In this document: in pieces, positions 1-5,707 of the stretch
Layout: the number at the start of each line of letters is the position of its first letter
Numbering within the stretch: the first letter of the stretch is position 1
Assembly (NCBI GenBank): GCA_903829855.1
Contig: CAIKRN010000171.1
Span: 1 to 5,707, forward strand
Direction of reading: 5' to 3'
DNA length: 5,707 nucleotides
Source of the DNA: an uncultured Opitutia bacterium
GTDB taxonomy: Bacteria; Verrucomicrobiota; Verrucomicrobiia; Opitutales; UBA953
The notes under the pieces: generated by a model
Seen by the model: the letters and a program-made list of their open reading frames with translations, nothing else
Databases searched by the model: none
What the model was told of the DNA's origin: nothing
Made by a program: the position numbers and the translations under genes

Positions 1-22
1 GGGGTTCGCATTGAGACCTCTT

Positions 23-1519
23 ATGCAATCCGACATTGGTCTCATCGGTCTGGCCGTCATGGGTCAGAACCTCGCCCTCAACATCGCCGACCACGGCTTC
101 GCGATCTCGGTGTATAACCGCACGACCGCTAAGACCGACGAGTTCGTGAAGGAAAACCCGAGCACCCCAGGCAAACTCACCGGTTGCCCAACGATTAAAG
201 ATTTCGCCGCTTCGCTCAAAAAGCCCCGCAAGGCCGTCATCCTCGTCAAAGCTGGCAGCCCGACTGACGCCGTGATCAACGAGCTCGCCGCGGCCTTTGA
301 GCCAGGCGACATCATCATCGACGGCGGCAATGCCCTTTGGACTGACACCATCCGCCGAGAAAAAGAACTCAAGGCCAAGGGCCTCCGGTTCATCGGTTCC
401 GGCGTCTCCGGCGGCGAAGAAGGCGCCCGCTTCGGGCCGTCCCTTATGCCCGGCGGCGACGCTGCTGCCTGGGCAGAACTTAAGCCCATCTGGGAAGCAG
501 TCGCTTCCAAAGTCGACGCTGTCACGGGCGTTGAGCTCACCGGCGGCAAGCCGGGTAAGCCTGTGAAGGGCGGCGTTCCTTGCGTGGCCCACATCGGCCC
601 CGACGGCGCCGGCCACTACGTGAAGATGGTCCATAACGGCATCGAGTACGGCGACATGCAGATGATCTGCGAAGCCTACGACCTCATGCGTGGCCTCCTC
701 GGCATGACCCCCGACGAGATCGGCACCACCTTCGAAGAATGGAACAAGGGCGACCTGAATTCCTTCCTCATCGAAATCACCGCCAAGGTCCTCAAGCAGA
801 AGGATCCGGAAACTGGCGTCCCGCTGGTCGACGTCATCCTCGACACCGCCGGCCAGAAGGGCACGGGCAAGTGGACGAGCGCTAACGCCCTCGACATGGG
901 TGTCGCCGCGCCGACCATCGCCGAAGCCGTCTTCGCCCGCTGCCTCTCCGCCGTGAAGGATGAGCGCGTCAAAGCCGCCAAGGTCCTCCGCGGCCCGAAG
1001 CGCGCGATGACCAATCCGGACCGCGCCAAGATCATCGAGCAGATTCGCGACGCCCTCTATTGCTCCAAGATTTGCTCCTACGCCCAGGGTTTCCAGCTTA
1101 TGCGCGAGGCGCAAAACGAGTACAGGTGGAAGCTCAACTTCGGCGAGATCGCCCAGATCTGGCGTGGGGGTTGCATTATCCGAGCCAGCTTCCTCCAGAA
1201 GATCACCGAAGCCTTCGCCAAGAAGCGGTCGCTGGATAACCTTCTCCTCGACCCATACTTCAAGAAGACCGTGAAGAAGGCGCAGAAGAACTGGCGCAAG
1301 GTCATCGCCCTCGCGGTGAAGCACGGCATCCCCGTGCCGACCCTCGGCTCGGCCCTGTCCTACTTCGATTCGTATCGCACCGAAAATCTCCCGCAGAACC
1401 TGCTCCAGGGGCAACGCGACTTCTTCGGCGCCCACACCTATGAGCGTAAGGATAAGCCCCGCGGCGAATTCTTCCACATCGACTGGCCGGATCCCAAGCG
1501 CCCGCAGATCAAGGCCTGA
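23..1519 (+). CDS. gnd: 6-phosphogluconate dehydrogenase, NADP-dependent, decarboxylating
   Basis: This cytoplasmic enzyme of the oxidative pentose phosphate pathway converts 6-phosphogluconate to ribulose 5-phosphate and CO2 while reducing NADP+. The 498-residue protein has the N-terminal Rossmann motif GLAVMGQN (residues 9-16), then NRT (32-34), the triplet that reads the NADP 2'-phosphate. The substrate loop GVSGGEEGAR (about 127-136) and the catalytic segment KMVHNGIEYGD (201-211, with Lys201 and Glu208 as expected acid/base residues) are intact. The family signature ILDTAGQKGTGKW is at 272-284. The C-terminal tail has Arg465 and His471 in QRDFFGAHTYER, which in this family completes the neighbouring subunit's active site. 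It is about 30 residues longer than the E. coli enzyme (468), mainly from a glycine/lysine-rich insertion near 167-184 and a short C-terminal extension. An in-frame TTG at position 11 is possible, but the ATG at 23 gives the usual short lead into the Rossmann strand, with a weak GAG-containing purine stretch (12-16) upstream. It converges on the exporter operon and looks functionally unrelated to it. Confidence 0.97.
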   Translation: MQSDIGLIGLAVMGQNLALNIADHGFAISVYNRTTAKTDEFVKENPSTPGKLTGCPTIKDFAASLKKPRKAVILVKAGSPTDAVINELAAAFEPGDIIIDGGNALWTDTIRREKELKAKGLRFIGSGVSGGEEGARFGPSLMPGGDAAAWAELKPIWEAVASKVDAVTGVELTGGKPGKPVKGGVPCVAHIGPDGAGHYVKMVHNGIEYGDMQMICEAYDLMRGLLGMTPDEIGTTFEEWNKGDLNSFLIEITAKVLKQKDPETGVPLVDVILDTAGQKGTGKWTSANALDMGVAAPTIAEAVFARCLSAVKDERVKAAKVLRGPKRAMTNPDRAKIIEQIRDALYCSKICSYAQGFQLMREAQNEYRWKLNFGEIAQIWRGGCIIRASFLQKITEAFAKKRSLDNLLLDPYFKKTVKKAQKNWRKVIALAVKHGIPVPTLGSALSYFDSYRTENLPQNLLQGQRDFFGAHTYERKDKPRGEFFHIDWPDPKRPQIKA

Positions 1520-1535
1520 GCGCCTTGACGGAAAC

Positions 1536-1569
1536 AGAAAGGGCGTCCGCAAGGACGCCCTTCTTCTTT
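1536..1569. terminator. Probable bidirectional intrinsic terminator between convergent units
   Basis: A perfect 8-base-pair GC-rich stem, GGGCGTCC (1541-1548) with GGACGCCC (1553-1560), closes a GCAA loop of the stable GNRA class. The plus-strand side is followed by TTCTTCTTT, serving gnd, which stops at 1519. On the minus strand the stem is followed by TTTCTGTTTC, serving the outer-membrane factor gene, whose stop codon ends at 1576. The A/T flanks add two further pairs. Both T tracts are interrupted, so efficiency may differ by direction. It is the only notable structure in the 56-base intergenic gap. Confidence 0.85.
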
Positions 1570-1575
1570 GCAAGA

Positions 1576-2958
1576 TTACTTCGCGGACCAACCACCGCCG
1601 GTCGCCGCCGCGAGTCGCACCGCGACCTGCCGACGCTCCCAGACGACCATCGAAAGCGTGCGTGCGGCCATGGCTTCATCGCGGCGGGCCACTGTGATGT
1701 CATTCTCATTCGCGATGCCGGCCTGGCGGCGGGCCTCGGCATTAGTGAGCCGGACGCGCACCGCAGTGAGCACGCGGCCTGTCAGCTCTTCCTGCAGGGC
1801 GAGTTCACGCAGATCGGCAAGGGCATCCTCGACTTCGCGGAAGGCCCCGAGCACGGCCTTGGTCCACTCGCCGGCGGATCCGTCGATACGCGCGCGGGCA
1901 ACTTCGAGATCAGCCTCGCGTCGACCAGCATCGAAAAGCGGCAAGTCTACCGAAGGTGTCAGCGACCAGAAACTGGAAGACCCGCGCCCGACGCGCGAAG
2001 CCGGATCAGCCTGCCAGCCAGCCTGGCCATTGAGGGTCACGGATGGATAAAAGTCAGCGATGGCGGCGCCTTCGCGCGAGATCGCGGCATCAAGACGCGC
2101 GGCGGCGGCGGAGAGATCCGGCCGACGGAGCAGGAGCTCGGAAGGCACGCCGGCGCCGAAGGCCGGCATCGCGGCGGAGCCTTTCGCTTCGGGAAGCTGG
2201 GCGCCGGGGGCGGAACCGATCAACGCTCGCAGCGCATTCTCAGCAGCGGCAAGACGGCGGCGGCCGAGACCTTCGTCGACCTTGGCCTGGGCGGCGGCGA
2301 GACGCGCGGAGGAAAGCGGATCGGAATCGAGCAAGCCCGCGCCGACGGTCTTCTCGACGATTTCCATTTCGCGATAACGCGTGGCGAATTCGGTCTCGAG
2401 GAAGGCGAGCTGCTCGCGGGCGCCGCGGACGGCGAACCAGAGACGGGCGACTTCGGCTGAGAGGGCGAGGTCCGCCTGTTCCGCGGTGAACCTGGCCGCA
2501 CGCGAATCGGCGTCAGCAGCCTTGCTCTTGGCGGCCTCACGGCCCCAGACGTCGAGCTCCCAGGAGGCCTTCACGCCGACGGCGCCGACATCGGTGCGAC
2601 GGGGGATGCCGAAGCCGACTGGTGTACGGCCGGTATCGAGCGAGATGCGGGAGGATTCCAGCCCAGCGCCGACGGAAAGGGCCGGCTGGTCGCCAGCGTT
2701 GGCGGCAATGAGTAGTGCAACCGCTTCGCGCTGACGCGCGCGAGCGATGACGAGATCGGGACTATTCTTGCGTGCCTGCGCGATGAGTTTGAGCAAGGCA
2801 GCGTCGCCGAAAGCCTCGGCCCACTTCGCATCGGCGACAGCTCCGCCCTGCGAGAACGCCGCAGGCGCGACGGGCCCTTTAGGCTTCGCCATCGGATCAT
2901 GCGCGCAACCCGCGAGGAGGAGCGAGGCGAGGAGGAACGTTTTATTTGCCGGGAGCAT
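1576..2958 (-). CDS. TolC/NodT-family outer-membrane efflux lipoprotein
   Basis: This is the outer-membrane factor of the tripartite exporter, a trimeric duct through outer membrane and periplasm. The chosen ATG at 2958 gives 460 residues, normal for the family, and begins with a lipoprotein signal: Lys6, a hydrophobic run and lipobox LLAGC with Cys18 as the lipidated residue. Ala at +2 fits outer-membrane sorting. Two OEP-type repeats follow (roughly 45-245 and 270-455). Family hallmarks are SWELDVWGR (132-140), VPSELLLRRPDL (271-282), FYPSVTLNGQAGW (303-315), LPLFDAGRREADL (339-351), FREVEDALADL (373-383) and a terminal TGGGW (453-457). The frame stays open further upstream (to an ATG at 3027), but that start would bury the signal peptide behind 23 extra residues and lengthen the overlap with the adaptor gene. 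It is the last gene of the operon, overlaps the adaptor gene by 17 bases, and is followed by the terminator hairpin. Family assignment is firm; the substrate is unknown. Confidence 0.95.
   Translation of the reverse strand: MLPANKTFLLASLLLAGCAHDPMAKPKGPVAPAAFSQGGAVADAKWAEAFGDAALLKLIAQARKNSPDLVIARARQREAVALLIAANAGDQPALSVGAGLESSRISLDTGRTPVGFGIPRRTDVGAVGVKASWELDVWGREAAKSKAADADSRAARFTAEQADLALSAEVARLWFAVRGAREQLAFLETEFATRYREMEIVEKTVGAGLLDSDPLSSARLAAAQAKVDEGLGRRRLAAAENALRALIGSAPGAQLPEAKGSAAMPAFGAGVPSELLLRRPDLSAAAARLDAAISREGAAIADFYPSVTLNGQAGWQADPASRVGRGSSSFWSLTPSVDLPLFDAGRREADLEVARARIDGSAGEWTKAVLGAFREVEDALADLRELALQEELTGRVLTAVRVRLTNAEARRQAGIANENDITVARRDEAMAARTLSMVVWERRQVAVRLAAATGGGWSAK
2942..2958 (-). 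other. 17-base gene overlap, likely translational coupling (adaptor to outer-membrane factor)
   Basis: The ATG of the outer-membrane lipoprotein gene (2956-2958) lies inside the last codons of the adaptor gene, whose TAA is at 2942-2944, in a different frame. The shared bases encode the adaptor tail APGK and the lipoprotein start MLPAN. The bases just upstream of the ATG read CCTCCCAAA and have no purine-rich ribosome site, so re-initiation by ribosomes ending the adaptor gene is the likely route of translation. This is an inference from spacing. Confidence 0.7.
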
Positions 2959-3865
2959 TTTGGGAGGCGTCGATATACACGTCCATCTGCTGGCCCACGA
3001 AGAGCGCACGTCCTGAAGGGCGATCAAACGAGTAGATCACCTGCAGTACGCGGGTGTCAACGCGCTCGACGCTGGCGCCGGTGAGGGAGGTCTTCGGGAT
3101 GACGAAGGGTTCGATGCGGACGAACTTCAACGCGATGGAACGATCCTTGCCGCCGGCGAGGGAGCTCTCGCCTTTGAGGTAACCTTTGGCAGGCAGGCCA
3201 TCGCGCATGCGCGTGGCCAGCTGCTCATCGACGTCGCAACGGATCTGCAAAGTGGAGATATCCCCTAGGACGACCGGAGCCTTAGCGCCGGCGGCGACGA
3301 ATTCCCCCACGCGTACGCTAACCTGGAGGACCGAGGCTTCGATGGGCGAACGCAGCACGAGACGGTCGAGGAGCACCCCCGTCTGCGCGAGCTGGGCCTT
3401 GGCGAGGGCGAGCTTCGCTTTAGCTTCCTTGGCAGCCATCTGGTAAGACAGGAGCTCGGACGCAGAGACAGCGCCGCTATCCTTGATGCCGGTCCAGCGT
3501 CGGGCGGCGTCTTCGGCGCGCTCAGCGAAAGCTTCCGCGGCGGAAACGGCGGCCTGCTGCACAGCGAACTGGGCCTGCAAATCGCGGTCGTCGAGCGTGA
3601 GGATCGAATCGCCCACCTTTACCTTGTCCCAAACCTTCACATGGACCTTGGCGACGGTGCCGGAAGTGGGCGAGCCGAGGAGCGTGTTCTCCGCGGCGGC
3701 CTCGATCAGGCCAGCGGCGGCGATCAGGCCGTCCTTGTCACGGATAGCGGGCTCATAGGGCGGCGGCTTGATGGGCGCCTCGTTGGCGGTACCACGGGTG
3801 AGCTGCCAAGCGGCGACGGCTCCGGCGAGGGCCAGGGCGAAGAGCAGGATGCGTTTCTTGAACAT
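2942..3865 (-). CDS. HlyD/MacA/DevB-like periplasmic adaptor (membrane fusion protein)
   Basis: This adaptor links the inner-membrane ABC transporter to the outer-membrane factor across the periplasm. The 307-residue protein opens with MFKKR and a single hydrophobic segment (about 6-20) without a lipobox, so it is probably a membrane-anchored type II protein. The first lipoyl half is at about 60-97 (SPTSGTVAKVHVKVWDKVKVGD, then LTLDDRDL). An alanine-rich alpha-helical hairpin follows (about 98-165), with its tip near 124-134. The second lipoyl half is at about 168-192, and a beta-barrel domain covers about 200-298. The hairpin tip carries Arg123, Ile127 and Ser134, spaced like the RLS docking motif of TolC-dependent adaptors. 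The second lipoyl half reads SPIEASV where APIDGxV is common. The ATG at 3865 lies 8 bases past the ATPase stop codon, with no clear Shine-Dalgarno sequence. Its 307 residues suit a compact adaptor with a short hairpin and little after the barrel. Confidence 0.94.
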   Translation of the reverse strand: MFKKRILLFALALAGAVAAWQLTRGTANEAPIKPPPYEPAIRDKDGLIAAAGLIEAAAENTLLGSPTSGTVAKVHVKVWDKVKVGDSILTLDDRDLQAQFAVQQAAVSAAEAFAERAEDAARRWTGIKDSGAVSASELLSYQMAAKEAKAKLALAKAQLAQTGVLLDRLVLRSPIEASVLQVSVRVGEFVAAGAKAPVVLGDISTLQIRCDVDEQLATRMRDGLPAKGYLKGESSLAGGKDRSIALKFVRIEPFVIPKTSLTGASVERVDTRVLQVIYSFDRPSGRALFVGQQMDVYIDASQNAPGK

Positions 3866-3873
3866 AAGAGTAA

Positions 3874-4602
3874 TCAGAGATGGGAGGTGTCGAGGAGCTT
3901 GGGGTCGTCGACGACGCGGCTAATGCGTCCGTCTTCCATCTCCGCGATACGATCAGCGAAACGGAAGATGCGATGGTCGTGCGTGACGACGACCACGCAA
4001 CGTTCGGGTGAGCGGGAAAGGTCGCGCACAAGCTCCATGATATGCGCGCCGGTGTCCTTATCGAGGGCTGAGGTCGGTTCGTCGCAAATCAACAACGGTG
4101 GTTCGTGGACGAGTGCGCGGGCAATCGCCACGCGCTGCTGCTGGCCACCCGAGAGCGCGTTGGGCCGACCCTCTTCGCGGCCCTTGAGGCCAACCTTCTC
4201 GATGATCGCGAGAGCACGGGCTTGGGCTTCATCGTAAGGCCGGCCCTGAATCAGGAGTGGGACCATCACGTTCTCGACGACGGAAAGGGTCGGGATGAGG
4301 TTGAAGGACTGGAAAACGAAGCCGAGGTTCTTGCGGCGGAACGACGTGAGTTCCTCCTGACCGAGGCCATCGAGACGCTGGCCAAAGACCTCGACCGTCC
4401 CCGCCTGCGGCGTGAGCGTGCCGGCGATGACAGAAAGTAAGGTCGTCTTCCCGCAGCCGGAAGGTCCGACGAGCATGATGAGCTCGCCACGGCGGGCTTC
4501 GAAGTCGGCCTGCTTGAGCGCGACGACCTGGTTTTCGGGCGTGCCAAAGAACATGTCGACGCCAGAAGCGCGGACGGCGACGGTGTGGGCTTGGTGGCTC
4601 AT
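3874..4602 (-). CDS. ABC transporter ATP-binding protein, DevA/MacB/LolD type
   Basis: This cytoplasmic ATPase powers the FtsX-type permease encoded just upstream. The 242-residue protein is a single, complete nucleotide-binding domain: Walker A GPSGCGKT (46-53), Q-loop glutamine 98 in FVFQSFN, ABC signature LSGGQQQR (150-157), Walker B LLICDEPT (170-177) with catalytic Glu175, D-loop SALD (178-181) and switch histidine 208 in VVTHD. All catalytic residues are present, so it should be active. The post-histidine segment DHRIFRFADRIAEMEDGRI is like that of DevA-type exporters. The start codon at 4602 overlaps the permease stop as ATGA, and the gene is followed after 8 bases by the adaptor. Adjacent permease, adaptor and outer-membrane factor point to efflux rather than lipoprotein release (LolCDE). 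Confidence 0.97.
   Translation of the reverse strand: MSHQAHTVAVRASGVDMFFGTPENQVVALKQADFEARRGELIMLVGPSGCGKTTLLSVIAGTLTPQAGTVEVFGQRLDGLGQEELTSFRRKNLGFVFQSFNLIPTLSVVENVMVPLLIQGRPYDEAQARALAIIEKVGLKGREEGRPNALSGGQQQRVAIARALVHEPPLLICDEPTSALDKDTGAHIMELVRDLSRSPERCVVVVTHDHRIFRFADRIAEMEDGRISRVVDDPKLLDTSHL
4599..4602 (-). other. ATGA stop/start overlap (permease to ATPase)
   Basis: On the minus strand the bases ATGA contain the ATPase start codon (4602-4600) and the permease stop TGA (4601-4599). This is the classic arrangement for translational coupling and suggests the two subunits are made in matched amounts. The upstream bases, CTGTCTTCCGCGG, hold no purine-rich ribosome site, which also favours re-initiation. 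Confidence 0.85.
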
Positions 4603-5707
4603 CCGCGGAAGACAGAGGCGGCGTCGACGCGGGACACCTTGATGATGCCGATGACGGCCGAGACGAAGCTGATGCCCAGCACGAGGGCGAACGTCGCCCA
4701 GAGGATTTGCGGGAACATCACGAAAGGAGGCATACCTTTCTCAATCATCGCGCGGCCGATGGCCTGCGCCATCCCGGCGCCGAGGCCAAAGCCAATGAGA
4801 CCAGCTGTAAAGGCCTGCACGAAGAGCATGCGGGCGATGACGCCCATGCCCGCGCCCATCGCCTTGATGGCCGCGAAATATTTCAGATTCTCCAGCACGA
4901 ACGAATAGAACGTCTGGCCGGAGATCGCGATACCGACGAATAAGCCCAGGAGGACCGCCGTGCCAAAGGAGAACGGGATGCCCGTGTTGGTCCAGAACCA
5001 CCAGAAAGTATTCCGCGCCAGACTGCGCTCACCCCAGCTCCAGATTACCGTGTCGGACGTCCAGGCCTTGAGGCCGGTGTCGCGCTCGATGCGGCCGCAG
5101 AGCTCGGCGGGCGTCACGCCCTTCTGAGGCTCAACGAGCATGAAGCTGAGCGTGCGGCGTGCGCCGAGGGTGTAGCCCTTAGCACGATCGTACGTAGTGT
5201 AGACGAACGGACCCCCGGTGAAAGCGCGACGCACTTTGCAGATACCGACGATGCGGGCCTGAATGTCGTTGATTTCAAAGGTGTCGCCGACCTTGAGCGG
5301 CGTGGAGCGTGGCTTGCCGTCCGGCCCCACCCCCATGCGACCCATGAGAGAGGCACCCCATTCGTCGACGATGACCGTATCCGGAAGGCGCAAGTCTTCG
5401 ATCCGCCCTTGAGTCAGGACGGCGGGCGCGCCGGCAAAAGTGTCCGCGTCGATACCGACGAGCGTGATTAACTTGAAGTTGCCGTCCTGCATGCGCGCTT
5501 GGACAAAGGAGGTATGAAGCGGGGCGGCCCACGCGACGCCATCGACGGAACGCACGCGGCCGAGGTCGGTGTCCCGGAGCGGCTTCGCGTCGTTGACCTG
5601 CTCGACCATCGGGTCGCTGACCCAGACATGGGCGCGGATGTTGACCATCGGCGTATAGGTCCAGCTCATGATCCCGAAGAAGACCGAACTCTGCTGGGCC
5701 ATGAGCA
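4599..5707 (-). CDS. FtsX/MacB/DevC-like ABC exporter permease, 5' end cut by window
   Basis: This is the inner-membrane subunit of the exporter, in the class that transmits ATPase motion to the periplasm. The frame runs open to the window edge: the codon before the first visible Met (5702) is Leu, so that Met is probably internal and the start and first membrane helix lie outside. Counting from that Met, 367 residues are visible. A periplasmic domain (about 20-235) includes the DevC-like stretches HVWVSDPMVEQV (25-36) and RVRSVDGVAWAAPL (49-62). Three C-terminal membrane segments lie at about 243-268, 293-318 and 330-354. Between the first two is LENLKYFAAIKAMGAG (270-285), the cytoplasmic coupling-helix region typical of FtsX permeases. 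The end, SRVDAASVFRG, matches the usual tail with R at the -2 position. Four helices with one large periplasmic loop fit the MacB fold. It is the most upstream visible gene of the operon, so any promoter is beyond position 5707. Confidence 0.93.
   Translation of the reverse strand, partial: LMAQQSSVFFGIMSWTYTPMVNIRAHVWVSDPMVEQVNDAKPLRDTDLGRVRSVDGVAWAAPLHTSFVQARMQDGNFKLITLVGIDADTFAGAPAVLTQGRIEDLRLPDTVIVDEWGASLMGRMGVGPDGKPRSTPLKVGDTFEINDIQARIVGICKVRRAFTGGPFVYTTYDRAKGYTLGARRTLSFMLVEPQKGVTPAELCGRIERDTGLKAWTSDTVIWSWGERSLARNTFWWFWTNTGIPFSFGTAVLLGLFVGIAISGQTFYSFVLENLKYFAAIKAMGAGMGVIARMLFVQAFTAGLIGFGLGAGMAQAIGRAMIEKGMPPFVMFPQILWATFALVLGISFVSAVIGIIKVSRVDAASVFRG

Noticed and set aside
64..594. Minus-strand open frame of 176 codons inside gnd
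   Set aside because: It is antisense to conserved gnd sequence, has Ser/Pro/Ala-rich composition and no family motif; a shadow of GC-rich codon use.
1525..2460. Long open frame of 311 codons on the plus strand, starting just after gnd
   Set aside because: It lies wholly antisense to the outer-membrane factor gene, whose protein has unmistakable family motifs along its length. The plus-strand translation is Gly/Arg/Ala-rich with no recognisable domain, as expected for the opposite strand of GC-rich coding DNA.
2911..2937. Repetitive GAGGAGGA/GAGGCGAGG purine run
   Set aside because: On the coding strand it is repeated CTC/CTC/GC codons of the leucine/alanine-rich lipoprotein signal peptide, which explains the repeat fully. 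It is not a ribosome site for any plus-strand gene.
2959..3027. Upstream in-frame start for the outer-membrane factor
   Set aside because: It would add 23 residues before a well-formed lipoprotein signal peptide and increase the overlap with the adaptor to 86 bases; the ATG at 2958 is far better supported.
3530..3545. Short inverted repeat TTCCG-CGG-CGGAA
   Set aside because: It is only five pairs, lies inside the adaptor coding sequence in an Ala-rich helix, and is expected by chance at this base composition.
3641..4237. Plus-strand open frame of 198 codons spanning the adaptor/ATPase junction
   Set aside because: It is antisense to two well-supported genes, and its composition changes abruptly where the two genes meet; no domain is recognisable.
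1..5707. CRISPR arrays, tRNA or rRNA genes, insertion sequences, attachment sites
   Set aside because: Apart from the first 22 bases and gaps of 56 and 8 bases, the window is occupied by five well-supported genes. No spaced direct repeats, transposase motifs or RNA-gene patterns were seen.

Overview
The window is GC-rich, almost fully coding bacterial DNA from what must be a Gram-negative (outer-membrane) organism, because it encodes a TolC/NodT-type outer-membrane lipoprotein. The exact lineage cannot be fixed from the sequence alone. The sparse Shine-Dalgarno signals and the slightly enlarged 6-phosphogluconate dehydrogenase would fit a non-proteobacterial group such as Verrucomicrobiota, but that is a guess.

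Layout: bases 23-1519 (+) carry a complete gnd gene for decarboxylating 6-phosphogluconate dehydrogenase (oxidative pentose phosphate pathway). It converges on a four-gene cluster on the minus strand that fills the rest of the window. The 56-base gap between the two units holds one strong GC-rich hairpin with a GCAA loop and T-rich flanks, which probably terminates transcription from both sides.

The minus-strand cluster, read in its own direction from the right edge, is: FtsX/DevC-like ABC permease (cut by the window edge), DevA/MacB-like ABC ATPase, HlyD-type periplasmic adaptor, and TolC/NodT-type outer-membrane lipoprotein. The junctions are a 4-base ATGA overlap, an 8-base gap and a 17-base overlap, so this is a tightly coupled operon. 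Together the four proteins make up a complete ATP-driven tripartite exporter of the MacAB/DevBCA kind: the permease and ATPase form the inner-membrane motor, the adaptor spans the periplasm, and the outer-membrane factor forms the exit duct. The substrate cannot be read from the sequence. The promoter and any regulator lie outside the window.

The exporter is made of known families rather than a new class. The points most worth checking are the dedicated outer-membrane factor in the same operon, an RLS-like docking motif at the adaptor hairpin tip, a changed lipoyl-domain motif in the adaptor, an insertion in gnd, and the absence of Shine-Dalgarno sequences at the internal operon starts.
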